DNA of 38,739 bases from Bacteriovoracales bacterium (GCA_030149295.1 JASBRV010000079.1:1-38739), one strand, 5' to 3'; counted from the first letter of the stretch, positions 7,227 through 16,646 are shown. Numbers and translations are program-made. The notes: generated from the sequence alone by a model not told the origin.

Positions 7227-8659
7227 AAGCTCTTCTTATCGTTCTTTCCCTTTTCTTTGTTCATGGCCTCTTTGCCGATACGGATTCAAAAAATGAGGAC
7301 AAAAAGTCTCCAACAGATCTAAAAAAACTTAGTGATATGGTCACTGAACTGGCTCAAAAGTCTATTACAACTTGTAAGGAAAGTACTACAGATAAAACTC
7401 CTTTTTATATAAGTGATGAATACCGCCAGGGAGATAAAATATGGGAAAACTTTCGCTCTATTGAAGATCACACTAAAAAAGTGTCCTATATTCCTAGAGG
7501 TAGTATTGTGCACGCCCCAGTTGAGCTAGCGGAAGCTAGCTATCACCCCAATTACCGAGTACCAGTGGAAGTTTTAAGTTTGCCAGATAAAAAATGGGAA
7601 GATGATCTCCTCGAAGAAAGTGGCAAGCGAGGAAACAGACATTTTCGTCATAAGGCCCTCACCCCCAAAGGTCTTCCTCGGAGTCAAATTGGAGATCAAG
7701 GTTTCTTAGATCGAAGGGCACTGATTCCTGCAGGAAAGTTCACTTTCTTTGTTAAACAAGGAAGCCGATTAGAAAAAACACCAGGTGGTTTAGATCTAAC
7801 AGACTTTCCTCTCGTTCTTGTTAAAGATGGTGATCAATTTGCTGGTGAAAGATGTTGTGAATATGAGCTGAACGAAGAGCCAGCATGTTATTTTAAGTAT
7901 CGCTTTGCTGCACTCAATGAATCTTTTGATCCTGTTGAATACTTTGATCTTGATCCTCTTCGATGTGGTTTACTAGAAGATATTATGCCTGTGCCCAAAA
8001 GATCGGACTTTGATGTTAGTGTCAGTCGAATCCTTTCTAAAATGAAAGAGGAATACCCAGGATTTGGAATTCTCGAAGGTGTGAGTACCGAAAATAAAAA
8101 ACTAAGTGGCCTACATTTCTTACCAGAATACAAAGGCTCTAACCTAAACACAATCCACCGCCCGTATATGGTCAAGATTCCTCTTGATCATGAAACAGGT
8201 GAAGGCCCTTTTAACTCCTATCATTACAAGCCAGATAATATAGCCTCTAATGATTCTTTTCTTAGACCCAAGCCCCTCTGCGCTTTTATGGAAGTCATGA
8301 AGCAGTTTCAAAAAGAATGTGGAGGTGGTCCAGGATGTCAGGTTCAGTTTGGAAATTTCTACCATGATCCTGATTGGAATGTTCACGAGTCCCATGGCAA
8401 CGGGACATGTGTGGATATTCGCCCATTTAGAGACAGTAGTGATGCGGATGCTCGAATTACGCGAAGCTCGGGTCAATACAATAGAGAAAGAACCAGGAAG
8501 TTTATCAATTTATTAAAGAGGGCAGGAGCCTGGCCTATTTTCTTTAACGACTCCAAAATCAAAGGCTCACGTTGGTTAAGCAACCATGATGATCATATCC
8601 ATGCTTGTTTTCATCATAGTAATAAATATGTTAAAGATGCCTGTAATGATGGGTTATAA
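7223..8659 (+). CDS. Exported MepA-like (M74) LAS-family metallopeptidase
   Basis: 478 residues with a Sec signal peptide (MKALLIVLSLFFVHGLFA). The C-terminal domain carries zinc-site motifs with exactly the spacing of penicillin-insensitive murein endopeptidase MepA: H388-x2-H391-x6-D398 (HESHGNGTCVDIRPF) and H455-x2-H458-x-H460 (HDDHIH). MepA cleaves D-Ala-meso-DAP crosslinks in peptidoglycan. The same cleavage is inferred here from the motif. The N-terminal ~260 residues are not MepA and contain several Cys (GERCCEYELNEEPACYF), perhaps an SH3-like or disulfide-stabilised targeting domain. Coupled by ATGA overlap to the preceding lipoprotein and followed after 8 bases by a GT2 gene. It acts in the periplasm on self or, if this is a predator, on prey wall. 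Confidence 0.85.
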   Translation: MKALLIVLSLFFVHGLFADTDSKNEDKKSPTDLKKLSDMVTELAQKSITTCKESTTDKTPFYISDEYRQGDKIWENFRSIEDHTKKVSYIPRGSIVHAPVELAEASYHPNYRVPVEVLSLPDKKWEDDLLEESGKRGNRHFRHKALTPKGLPRSQIGDQGFLDRRALIPAGKFTFFVKQGSRLEKTPGGLDLTDFPLVLVKDGDQFAGERCCEYELNEEPACYFKYRFAALNESFDPVEYFDLDPLRCGLLEDIMPVPKRSDFDVSVSRILSKMKEEYPGFGILEGVSTENKKLSGLHFLPEYKGSNLNTIHRPYMVKIPLDHETGEGPFNSYHYKPDNIASNDSFLRPKPLCAFMEVMKQFQKECGGGPGCQVQFGNFYHDPDWNVHESHGNGTCVDIRPFRDSSDADARITRSSGQYNRERTRKFINLLKRAGAWPIFFNDSKIKGSRWLSNHDDHIHACFHHSNKYVKDACNDGL

Positions 8660-8667
8660 TCGAGGAA

Positions 8668-10014
8668 ATGCTAAAAAAGGCTGAATCCTTGATACCAACT
8701 CGCATCATTAATGGAAGTTGTGGGCATCCCTTTTGCCAACAGCAAAACATTTCCAATCCTCATGGAAACACTCTCAAGTCATATTGCTGTCAAAGCCCCA
8801 TAAAAGGTCCTGGAGTCTATGATTGTCATAGTCATGACAAGAGTCGTTTAAAAGAAATTCAAAATACGCCTAGAGCGCAAGCTCTCGTTATTCTAGATGA
8901 ACCTTCTTTGGCCTCTGATCACGTTGGAGAAGATCTCATTCTTCAAATTTATCTCGCAAAAAAACCAAACGACACTCTCTCCACTTTTAAAAAAATTAAG
9001 GAGCCTTTTCATCTCTTTATGGAGCCCAAAAACTTTTCTCTCCATGAGGTGATTACCTTTCACCAAGAACTCCTTCAAAACGACGTCAAAGTTTTGGACC
9101 AAAGTGTTTTTACAGGTGCTTTTTACCAACGAGATTTGTCTTCTTATCATGAACGAAACCCTGAGCGTCAAGTGATCCAAGAAGCCTCAAAAAATGCTAA
9201 CTTTTTAAGTATCATCATTCCTCATTTTAATCATCATCGTGAACTGAAAAATACTCTCTTTACCCTTGAACAAGCTTATCGCCACTATCCATTGTCACTG
9301 GAGGTCATCATTATAGATGATGGCTCTAACCCTGAGCTCTTCCTCCCCGAGACAGAGCTTCCCCTAACTTTTTTGAGACTTAAACGAGAACATGAAAGAT
9401 ACCTTGGAGACAAATCCTATCGCGCGGGAGTGGCCAGAAATCAAGCCCTTCCCTACGCTCATGGTAGATATCTCTTATTTCTAGATGCGGATATGCTGGC
9501 TCCAAAAGATTTCTTCAAAAAGTTAGAAATAGAATTAAAAGGCGTGGATATTCTTCAACTTAAACGACTTCACCTAAAAGAAAGCATTCCCCTTAAAGAT
9601 GTTGACTCTCTTCTTAAAGATGAAAAATCCTTTTATTCACGCTCTCATGGCTATTTTGAAGCCTTTCAAAATGATCCGAAAGCTTGGCGAGAAACTCTTT
9701 ATGGCTGGAAATATTTTTCAACCTTTGGAGTTGCGGTCAAAAAGGAGCTATTAATGAAAACTGGCTGCTTCTCCCCTCACTATTGTCTTTATGGATTTGA
9801 GGACGTAGACCTCGGTTATCGTCTGTGGCAAACAGATGCCCTTTTTAAAAAATCTTCAATTCCTGTTATCGCCCAATTTCACGAAAGTGAGCGCTCTGAA
9901 TATGCCAATAATAACCAACTGAAAAAAGAAATGCTTAAAACTACAGGTTCACTCTTCTTTAGAACCTATCCAACCATGGAAGTCTGGAAGGCCCTCCGGG
10001 GAGTCATTTCATGA
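8668..10014 (+). CDS. Family 2 glycosyltransferase with Cys/His-rich N-terminal region
   Basis: 448 residues, no signal peptide. The GT-A domain starts near residue 175: LSIIIPHFNHHRELKNTL, the nucleotide-binding VIIIDDGSN, GVARNQAL, and the metal-binding DXD-type motif FLDADMLAPKDF. The C-terminal part, with YGFEDVDLGYRLWQ, is the acceptor/catalytic ED motif of the galactosyltransferase/chondroitin-polymerase-like subfamily. The first 60 residues hold C18, C23, C39, C40 and C53 with several His (CGHPFC, SYCC, YDCHSHDK), a possible metal-binding module not typical of GT2. GAGGA lies only 1 base before the ATG, so the start could be a few codons downstream. It overlaps the SGNH gene by 4 bases. 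Confidence 0.82.
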   Translation: MLKKAESLIPTRIINGSCGHPFCQQQNISNPHGNTLKSYCCQSPIKGPGVYDCHSHDKSRLKEIQNTPRAQALVILDEPSLASDHVGEDLILQIYLAKKPNDTLSTFKKIKEPFHLFMEPKNFSLHEVITFHQELLQNDVKVLDQSVFTGAFYQRDLSSYHERNPERQVIQEASKNANFLSIIIPHFNHHRELKNTLFTLEQAYRHYPLSLEVIIIDDGSNPELFLPETELPLTFLRLKREHERYLGDKSYRAGVARNQALPYAHGRYLLFLDADMLAPKDFFKKLEIELKGVDILQLKRLHLKESIPLKDVDSLLKDEKSFYSRSHGYFEAFQNDPKAWRETLYGWKYFSTFGVAVKKELLMKTGCFSPHYCLYGFEDVDLGYRLWQTDALFKKSSIPVIAQFHESERSEYANNNQLKKEMLKTTGSLFFRTYPTMEVWKALRGVIS

Positions 10015-10952
10015 TGCTCTCCTTTATTTCTTTCTTATTAGGTGTTTCTCTTGCTCAAGAGCTCATCCATTACAAGAGTGCTCCTGATATTGCTCGTTGT
10101 GAAAACATGGGATATTGCCAAGTCAAAGATCAAAGCATTCAACACAAACTCACTAAAGGTAAAAAGATTCTTTATGATGTCACTTATCAATTCGACTCCT
10201 TTCGCAGAAGAATAACACCCCATGAAAATCATTCTGCAAATAAGCACCTCATTGTCACAGGCTGCTCCTTTGCCTTGGGTGTTGGACTAGAAGATAATCA
10301 GACACTTCCCTATTTCCTAGCAAAGGAAAATAATACAATTATACCCTACAACTATGGTATCGCTGGTTCTGGTACCAACTCGATGCTCGCACAGACAGAA
10401 AATTACATTAATCAAAAAGCCGTTCCTCAGAGTGAAGGCTACTTTGTTTACATCCTTTTAAACTTTCATGTGCCTAGGTCCAATGCTCTTGCCATGGAAA
10501 GAGAGTGGTTATGGGACACCCCTTATTATGAAAAGGTCGCTGATAAACTTGAGTATCGCGGAAACTTTAAAGAGGCGCAGCCTCTTCTCACTACCTTTTA
10601 CCATCAAACTCAAAAAATCCTTAAGCGCCTAGGCGTTAAGCTTAATTACCCTCCGTTAAGGCATAAGCATTATCGATACACATGTGATCTTATTCATCAG
10701 GCGAGACAAATTTATAAAGCCCGTTTTCCTCGGGGACGTTTTGTCGTTTACGATCATCCCTATGATGAGTTGAACTCTGTATTAAAAAGCTGCTTAAAGG
10801 AAAAAATGGTTGAAGTTATTCCCAGTAAAATAATAACTGATTCAAATGACTATTTTCCTCACGACAATCATCCGACAATGCTTCTTAATCAAAAAATCGC
10901 GCTAGAAATCAGTGAGTACCTCAAGACAAAGCACTCACTTGATTCTTACTAA
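10011..10952 (+). CDS. SGNH/GDSL-like hydrolase
   Basis: 313 residues. Block I of the SGNH fold is visible as VTGCSFALGVGLEDNQT with the likely nucleophile S86, and the C-terminal catalytic pair as PHDNHPT (D285, H287). Such enzymes are often O-acetyl esterases or O-acetyltransferases of cell-surface polysaccharides. A short hydrophobic N-terminus (MMLSFISFLLGVSLAQ) may be a signal peptide, placing it in the periplasm. GGGGAG precedes the overlapping ATG (4-base overlap with the GT2 gene), so it belongs to the same transcript. With a glycosyltransferase and a murein endopeptidase upstream, a glycan-modification role is a reasonable inference. Substrate unknown. Confidence 0.7.
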   Translation: MMLSFISFLLGVSLAQELIHYKSAPDIARCENMGYCQVKDQSIQHKLTKGKKILYDVTYQFDSFRRRITPHENHSANKHLIVTGCSFALGVGLEDNQTLPYFLAKENNTIIPYNYGIAGSGTNSMLAQTENYINQKAVPQSEGYFVYILLNFHVPRSNALAMEREWLWDTPYYEKVADKLEYRGNFKEAQPLLTTFYHQTQKILKRLGVKLNYPPLRHKHYRYTCDLIHQARQIYKARFPRGRFVVYDHPYDELNSVLKSCLKEKMVEVIPSKIITDSNDYFPHDNHPTMLLNQKIALEISEYLKTKHSLDSY

Positions 10953-13505
10953 TTAGAAATTTTGGCTATAAGAGAGAAAGACTCTTCTTCTAAGAGGAGA
11001 AAAAGACGAATAAGCACGATCTGGACTACCAAAAGAAAGCACGTCAATATCTTGTGCCGGAGGTCTCGTGTTAGCGAGGTTTTTAATACTAATATTAAAA
11101 CGGCCGCCCCAATTAGCTGTATAACCATAAGTCATATCAAATTCTGTGTATTGAGGAAGAGTCTCTCGAAAGACCCCAAAACCAACAACTTGCTCCGATA
11201 CTGTAAGCATAGAAGTTCTAAGAAAGTGATGATCATTTCTCCAACCGACATAGAAACGGTTCTTCCATGTATCTGGATTTTCAATTTCCTCTTCAAAAGA
11301 AAACCTTTGATCTGTTCTCTCAAAAATAAGGGAGAAACCGTTACCCCAGATGATGTCACTGCCATTGCCAAGAGCGATATCAGAGTTAATCATCATATCA
11401 ACCCCACGCAGAGTTCTTTGACCGAGGTTAATCACTCGTGGAATGCGAACACTTTGAATAGTGCCGCTAGCATCACGATTAATCTGAGCCCCAAGTGAAG
11501 AGACAGCACTCGCCCCTAGTCGATCCTCAAGTTCAGTATAATCTCCAGCTCTTAAGGCGGTAAGAGTGTCTTGGCCTTCAAAATTCCACTGGTCTATAGA
11601 AATCGTTGTTCTATCGAAAGGCTGAATAACTGTACCAAAAGAGTAAGATGTACTTGTCTCAGGTCTCGTTTCATCAGTGGTAAATGTCGTCACGTCATAA
11701 AAGGAACGATCACATTCACCATTGTTGCTACAGCCAACGGCATCACGAAAGTTTTGAAAAGAAGCTTCCTCACCTGCATAAATATCAGTGATCCCAGGCG
11801 CTCTGAAGCCACCAGCGACAGACCCACGAAAAAGAACCTCTTTCATGGGACGATAAGCAAGAGCAAGCTTAGGATTTGTTGTCGCACCAACATCTGAATA
11901 ACTATCAACCCGTCCTGCTAATTGAACTTCAAGTTCTTGCACAGGATACATCGAAAACTCGAGAAACGCAGAGTTCACTGAGCGTGAGCCATCGAAGTTA
12001 CGTGTTGGTCTCCCAAGGGCCGTTCCATCAACGAGAGATTGATCATTATCAAATGCAAAAGATTCACTTTGATATTCAGCACCTATCGCCATACTCACAA
12101 GTCCTCCATTGTCATAGAGGTTTCCAAGATTAAAGAGCTCGCCAGCGAGTACCGCCTTTGTTGAAAAAAGCTCAGAGCTATTACGATAAACGGGATTAAT
12201 ACGCGCACTCTCAGGAATATCTTTAGATCCTTGTGGGGCAAGAAGATTTAAGTCTCCATTTAGGAAAAGGCGACGAAGTTCATTTTGATCGGCTTCACCA
12301 CTAATAACTGTCTCTTCCATATCAGCGACAGCGTAGCCTGATTTAACTTTCCAATCCCAATCTAAACCAATATAGCCACTGACTGCAGCTTGCAGATTGT
12401 AATTGGTCTCTTTCCCTTCTGTAATATAATCACCTAATTCATCAATGAGTTCACCACGAACTGAAAAACGACCGCCATCCACAATGCCAGCATTTTGAAT
12501 ATCATCGCGATAGGAGCTATTCGCCATTTGAGAAAAGTCGATTGAAAGGTCTTGGCCACCTCTGAATCTTTGATCTGACCAATCAAGAGTCAGTGGATTT
12601 TTAAGATTTGTTGTATTCTTTTGATTGAAGAGTCCTAGAAAAGACACCGTGGTGTCACCAAAACCATAAGCCCCAGTTAAAAGACCACTGATATCTTCAT
12701 TGTCTGGACGAGCCTGACCAAAAACCAGCTCATCTGTCTTACAAACAGCTCCACCACAACCAGGACCAACATTAATAGCATTATCGCCTCGACCTAAGGT
12801 CACATTCGATGTTTTAACAGGAGAAACACCATCTTTACGATTGATACTTCCAACATCACCTTCAAGAAAGCCGTCAGAACTTTCAAATTGAACCACACCC
12901 ATAATGTTCCCACGAGCAAAGTTCTTACCAAAAGTTCCCTCAATATTTCTTTGCGTTCCCACTCCCGTTTCTGCGATAGAAGTGCTCATCGCCACATTGG
13001 CGCCATCAAAGTCAGTCTTTGTGATAAAGTTCATCACACCACTCATGGCATCTGAACCATAGACGGCTGAACCACCGTCTTTAAGCATCTCAACTCTATT
13101 AAGAGCCGCCGTCGGAATATTTCTTACTGAAGTGTAGTAGCCGCCATTAAGCTTGGGCATTCTTAAGCCATTAAGAAGAATCAAGACATTTCCCGCATGC
13201 TGACCACGAAAACGAACGTGACCAACATTACCGTAAACTGCTTCAAAGGCCGGGTCTTCACGAAGTACCTGACCAATTTCAATGCTTCCTGATTTAATGA
13301 ATTCATCGCTACCAATCGTCTCTAAAGGAGCTACTCCTTGCACATCAATCTTTCTAATGTGGGAACCTGTCACCTCAACTCTTTCAAACTTCTTTGACTC
13401 TGATGGCCGGGGAGCTTCATCTTCAAGGTTGGTTGTAGAGGTTTCTTGAGAGAAAAGTGCTCCACTCATAAGAAGTAAAGAGATAAAAGCTAAGGTCTTT
13501 TGCAT
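10953..13505 (-). CDS. TonB-dependent outer-membrane receptor
   Basis: 850 residues with signal peptide (MQKTLAFISLLLMSGALFS). An N-terminal plug domain follows: VEVTGSHIRKIDVQGVAPLETI, then the classic plug core VRFRGQHAGNVLILLNGLRMP and VEMLKDGGSAVYGSDAMSGVMNFITK. A long 22-strand-type barrel region ends in the aromatic terminal residue expected of outer-membrane barrels (LSYSQNF). The GSHI/R start of the plug and the overall size resemble the receptors that Xanthomonas/Caulobacter-type and Myxobacteria use for oligosaccharides or peptides. The ligand is not determined. AGGAAA precedes the ATG. It stands alone, with its stop immediately beside that of the convergent SGNH gene and no TonB/ExbBD in the window. 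Confidence 0.93.
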   Translation of the reverse strand: MQKTLAFISLLLMSGALFSQETSTTNLEDEAPRPSESKKFERVEVTGSHIRKIDVQGVAPLETIGSDEFIKSGSIEIGQVLREDPAFEAVYGNVGHVRFRGQHAGNVLILLNGLRMPKLNGGYYTSVRNIPTAALNRVEMLKDGGSAVYGSDAMSGVMNFITKTDFDGANVAMSTSIAETGVGTQRNIEGTFGKNFARGNIMGVVQFESSDGFLEGDVGSINRKDGVSPVKTSNVTLGRGDNAINVGPGCGGAVCKTDELVFGQARPDNEDISGLLTGAYGFGDTTVSFLGLFNQKNTTNLKNPLTLDWSDQRFRGGQDLSIDFSQMANSSYRDDIQNAGIVDGGRFSVRGELIDELGDYITEGKETNYNLQAAVSGYIGLDWDWKVKSGYAVADMEETVISGEADQNELRRLFLNGDLNLLAPQGSKDIPESARINPVYRNSSELFSTKAVLAGELFNLGNLYDNGGLVSMAIGAEYQSESFAFDNDQSLVDGTALGRPTRNFDGSRSVNSAFLEFSMYPVQELEVQLAGRVDSYSDVGATTNPKLALAYRPMKEVLFRGSVAGGFRAPGITDIYAGEEASFQNFRDAVGCSNNGECDRSFYDVTTFTTDETRPETSTSYSFGTVIQPFDRTTISIDQWNFEGQDTLTALRAGDYTELEDRLGASAVSSLGAQINRDASGTIQSVRIPRVINLGQRTLRGVDMMINSDIALGNGSDIIWGNGFSLIFERTDQRFSFEEEIENPDTWKNRFYVGWRNDHHFLRTSMLTVSEQVVGFGVFRETLPQYTEFDMTYGYTANWGGRFNISIKNLANTRPPAQDIDVLSFGSPDRAYSSFSPLRRRVFLSYSQNF

Positions 13506-13718
13506 GGTGATTTCCTAAATTTAACTGAGCGTTATAGTCTGTCTAACCAATTCTTGCGCACTTAGTAAACAGGAAAGTTATTCTTAACAAGACCTTGATG
13601 AATGCATGTAAATATTTGTCGTGCGCGGCGCATAAAGATGCGAAGATTGCCCCCTTACTCCCATTCTTTAAACATGAAACAATAAAATCACGTTTATTAA
13701 TCTACGTGAGGTGGAAAT

Positions 13719-14756
13719 ATGAGAAGAATTATTGGATTAACCGTGGTGCTCACCTTCTTGAGCGCTTGTTCGACTTTCAACGAATGGAGAAGGCCTGCCA
13801 GTTTTGGTCGCGACCTTTCTGGTACCTACTTAGGTGTTGCTGATTATAAATTTGGTCGTAAAGGCCCAAATAAAGCAGCAACGAGAATTTATCTAAATGA
13901 AGTTGAAGGCGAAAGAGGCAGCTACCATGCGGTTCTTCTAGAGTATGTAAATCTTCTCGATATGGCACCTGAGTACGTAGCGGCTGCTAAAGCGCCAGCG
14001 ATTAACAAAGTCATTGGTTACCTTAAAAATATTACGAGAAAAATATCGGTCTACAAGGTAATCCCTACAGAGGTTGATGGAACTCTTAATATGTTTCCCA
14101 TGCATGTAGCGGGTAACGACATCGTTGCCAACATGGACTCAATTGCAAGAAAACTTGTTTTAAACAAGAACAAAGGATTAAAGCATCCTCTTGAAGGAGC
14201 TAGGATTACTGGTCCTTCAAATGAAAAGAAGTTTCAAGAGATTTTCTTTCCTATGAAGGATGATAAAAAGCACAATGGCATTCAGTACTCACTCGCCAAC
14301 TTTATTTACACAAAAGTAGGGCTTGATTCAACTTGGAGAAAAAGCTTTCTTCCAGGACCTTACCTATCAGCCTACGGCCGCTTAAATGATGAGGTTCTCA
14401 CTCTCTCCTCGCAAGATAATAAGCACTTCTATGAGTTTAAAATTAACCTTGCTATGTCAACCGATAGGTCAAAAAGAAGACGTGAAAGAATGTTTACCAA
14501 TAAAAAGTCTGCGTTCTTAAAAGGTAAGTTTGATGTTATCGAACCTCACGATGGAATGTTCCTGGCGATTCCTACAGAAGCTGAGACTCAAACGAAAAAT
14601 ATCATGGAAGGACGAATCGGACTTTTTATCGATATTTTTGATGCGACAGAAGCCCTCAACCAAGACGTTGTTGAACTTGTTCTTGTCGATCCTGCCCACC
14701 CAGAAGATTTCTTGATGTACTATGAGCATCCAGATAACGGAAATGGCGAACAGTAA
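13719..14756 (+). CDS. Predicted lipoprotein, unknown function
   Basis: 345 residues. MRRIIGLTVVLTFLSAC is a clear type II signal peptide with lipobox LSAC. The mature protein has no recognised family. It includes DLSGTYLGVADYKF and later HDGMFLAIPTEAET, and looks like a mixed alpha/beta soluble domain. The Shine-Dalgarno site GAGGTGG is well placed before the ATG. Its 3' end overlaps the start of the metallo-beta-lactamase-fold gene, so the two are likely coexpressed. The 213-base divergent region upstream (13506-13718) shows no strong repeat and must hold promoters for this gene and the TonB-dependent receptor. Confidence 0.8.
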   Translation: MRRIIGLTVVLTFLSACSTFNEWRRPASFGRDLSGTYLGVADYKFGRKGPNKAATRIYLNEVEGERGSYHAVLLEYVNLLDMAPEYVAAAKAPAINKVIGYLKNITRKISVYKVIPTEVDGTLNMFPMHVAGNDIVANMDSIARKLVLNKNKGLKHPLEGARITGPSNEKKFQEIFFPMKDDKKHNGIQYSLANFIYTKVGLDSTWRKSFLPGPYLSAYGRLNDEVLTLSSQDNKHFYEFKINLAMSTDRSKRRRERMFTNKKSAFLKGKFDVIEPHDGMFLAIPTEAETQTKNIMEGRIGLFIDIFDATEALNQDVVELVLVDPAHPEDFLMYYEHPDNGNGEQ

Positions 14757-15654
14757 ATTGCTTAAATTTTGGCCCAAGCTTTTATTAGCTTGGGTCTTTC
14801 TCATCACTCCTTTAAAAGCAGTAGATTTCGGCTGGTATGGGACGAGCTGTCTAACAATGACAGATGGAGAGACCATTATTCTTACTGATCCTTTTTTTAC
14901 TCGTCCTTCTTTTTGGTCAGTTCTCTTTGGTAGAACTCTTAAAAGTGATCCCGATTTGATCAAAAGTTTCTTAGAGCCTTATCAAAAGATAAAAAATAAA
15001 ATCGTCATCATTAGCCATACTCACTACGATCATATCCTCGATTTAAAGAATCTTCTATTGATGTGGCCAGATGCTACAGTCATTGGACCGAAAGAGACGC
15101 CTTTATTTGCGCCCCCTACTCACTCTCGCTTTATAAGCGCTGACACGATGGGGCCTGTTGGTATTGGTAAATTTAAAATTCGATCCTTTCCTGCGGTACA
15201 TGCCCCCCTTCCCCTAGGAATTGAATTTGCTAAAGGAGAGAGAACCTCTCCTCTTCCCAGTAACCCTGATGCTTATGATTTTCTAGCGAGTAGAAGTTTT
15301 AGCTTCAGTATTGAACACCCTCAAAACAAAATCATTTTTCACCCAGGTGCTTACTTAAAGTATTCTCATAAAGACTTCCCCTTCGTTCCAGACACTCTTT
15401 TTGTCGGCGCTCAGGGAAGACATAAAACAAAAGACTATCTAAAATTTTTAAAAGAAATAGGTGCGGCTCCTCAAAAAACGGCCATCGTTCCCGTCCACCA
15501 CGACAACTTCTTTAAACCCCTTGGGAAGGAGTTTTCAGTGATGCCGCTCTTTACTTATGAAACTCTCAAAAAAGAACTCAATAAAACACCCTATTCATTT
15601 AATCTTAAAGTTGCCCCTTATAAAGGCGAAAAACCACAGGATGATCAATCATGA
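14743..15654 (+). CDS. Exported metallo-beta-lactamase-fold hydrolase
   Basis: 303 residues from the ATG at 14743. An in-frame ATG at 14722 is possible, and neither has a good Shine-Dalgarno site. A signal peptide ends near FLITPLKA. The metal site motif SHTHYDHILDL supplies H92, H94, D96 and H97. Further ligands are likely in AVHAPLPLG and VHHDNFF. The pattern DFGWYGTSCLTMTDGETIILTDPFF is typical of the UlaG/RomA/NAPE-PLD-like branch, whose members act on phospholipids or lactones, so an exported phosphodiesterase or lactonase is plausible. It overlaps the lipoprotein gene upstream and the next gene downstream by 4 bases, forming a coupled trio. Confidence 0.8.
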   Translation: MANSKLLKFWPKLLLAWVFLITPLKAVDFGWYGTSCLTMTDGETIILTDPFFTRPSFWSVLFGRTLKSDPDLIKSFLEPYQKIKNKIVIISHTHYDHILDLKNLLLMWPDATVIGPKETPLFAPPTHSRFISADTMGPVGIGKFKIRSFPAVHAPLPLGIEFAKGERTSPLPSNPDAYDFLASRSFSFSIEHPQNKIIFHPGAYLKYSHKDFPFVPDTLFVGAQGRHKTKDYLKFLKEIGAAPQKTAIVPVHHDNFFKPLGKEFSVMPLFTYETLKKELNKTPYSFNLKVAPYKGEKPQDDQS

Positions 15655-16625
15655 AGACACTAATCTTATTTTCCCTATTAAGTTCCAGTCTTTTGGCAAA
15701 GCCTACTTACTACACTCTTCCTCAAGGCTATGAGCAACTCTCGGCCTGTGCCAAACAGCAAATTCTTTGGGACCAGATTGAAAAGACAAAACATAAAGAG
15801 CTTCCTGAATTTAAAAAATTTGGAGCCCTTCAATTATTAGGAATGGGCATTCAGGCGATCAGAAAAAAGGAAAACTGCCACTCAGACGTAGCCCCTAAAG
15901 GGTGGAAAAAATACCTTCATCGTAGAGGTTCTGTGGCCAAGGTAAAAATCATCCCCGTCGAAAATCAACCTTTTAGCGGAATTTTTGAAGGTGCTGACTG
16001 TGGGCTTATTCGTCTATCCATCACCTATCGTCCCAAAGGAAAGCGAGACTTTGCCCCTGGGCTAGCCCTTAAAGTCCTAAGGGACCAAGTTCCCAGCGCC
16101 AATGTCTCAGCTCTTTATAAGCTAGATGGTCAAGGTGATAACTTTAACTACTTTGAAAACCCTCTTTCTAATATTGTCCCTATTGGTACCGGTGTTGGTC
16201 TTAAGCTTGTGCACAGTATTTTTAGAAGAGTTTCTGATTATCCAGAAGAAATTCTCGTAGATCACCTTGCCACCAGAACTCAGGATGGAAAAAAAGTAAG
16301 AAGCGTCAATTCTCCGCGCCAGATCTTTTTTGTTCCCACTGGTGAGCTTAGCTTTAGTAGCTCCAAGCATGATGTGAGAGACGACTTTCATTCTATTCCT
16401 GCTGGAACCACTCTTTATACTGTTTATGCTGCTCCTGAAAAGTACGATAGTTTTGATTATTACAACTATGAGGTCAAAGACATTAAAAAGTTTGTCTCTG
16501 AGTCCACACCAGTTGCCAATATTGTCACGACCTCCCCTTTTATCTCCTCGGAATTTGGTGATACGGGTATTTTCTTTCGTCATGAGTTGAGACCCAAACG
16601 TGAAAAAGAATCTAAAAAGTACTGA
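15651..16625 (+). CDS. Exported protein with weak catalase-superfamily resemblance
   Basis: 324 residues with signal peptide MKTLILFSLLSSSLLA. The central part, RGSVAKVKIIPVENQPFSG... then LIRLSITYRPKGKRDFAPG, LALKVLRDQVPSANV and LDGQGDNFNYFENPLSNI, recalls the order of strands and the D-G-Q-G-x-FF-like block seen in small catalase-like domains. The usual catalase heme-ligand region is not evident, so enzymatic activity is uncertain. ATGA overlap with the MBL-fold gene suggests coupling. Alternative: an unrelated exported family. Confidence 0.65.
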   Translation: MKTLILFSLLSSSLLAKPTYYTLPQGYEQLSACAKQQILWDQIEKTKHKELPEFKKFGALQLLGMGIQAIRKKENCHSDVAPKGWKKYLHRRGSVAKVKIIPVENQPFSGIFEGADCGLIRLSITYRPKGKRDFAPGLALKVLRDQVPSANVSALYKLDGQGDNFNYFENPLSNIVPIGTGVGLKLVHSIFRRVSDYPEEILVDHLATRTQDGKKVRSVNSPRQIFFVPTGELSFSSSKHDVRDDFHSIPAGTTLYTVYAAPEKYDSFDYYNYEVKDIKKFVSESTPVANIVTTSPFISSEFGDTGIFFRHELRPKREKESKKY

Positions 16626-16646
16626 AGAAATTTCAATAAAGTTCTT

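Noticed and set aside
7524..7541. AGCTAGC-GGAA-GCTAGCT inverted repeat
   Set aside because: Lies well inside the murein endopeptidase coding sequence, short arms, no sign of function.
10962..13140. Long antisense ORFs opposite the TonB-dependent receptor
   Set aside because: Composition is that of reverse-complemented barrel codons, with no ribosome sites. They are shadows of the receptor gene.
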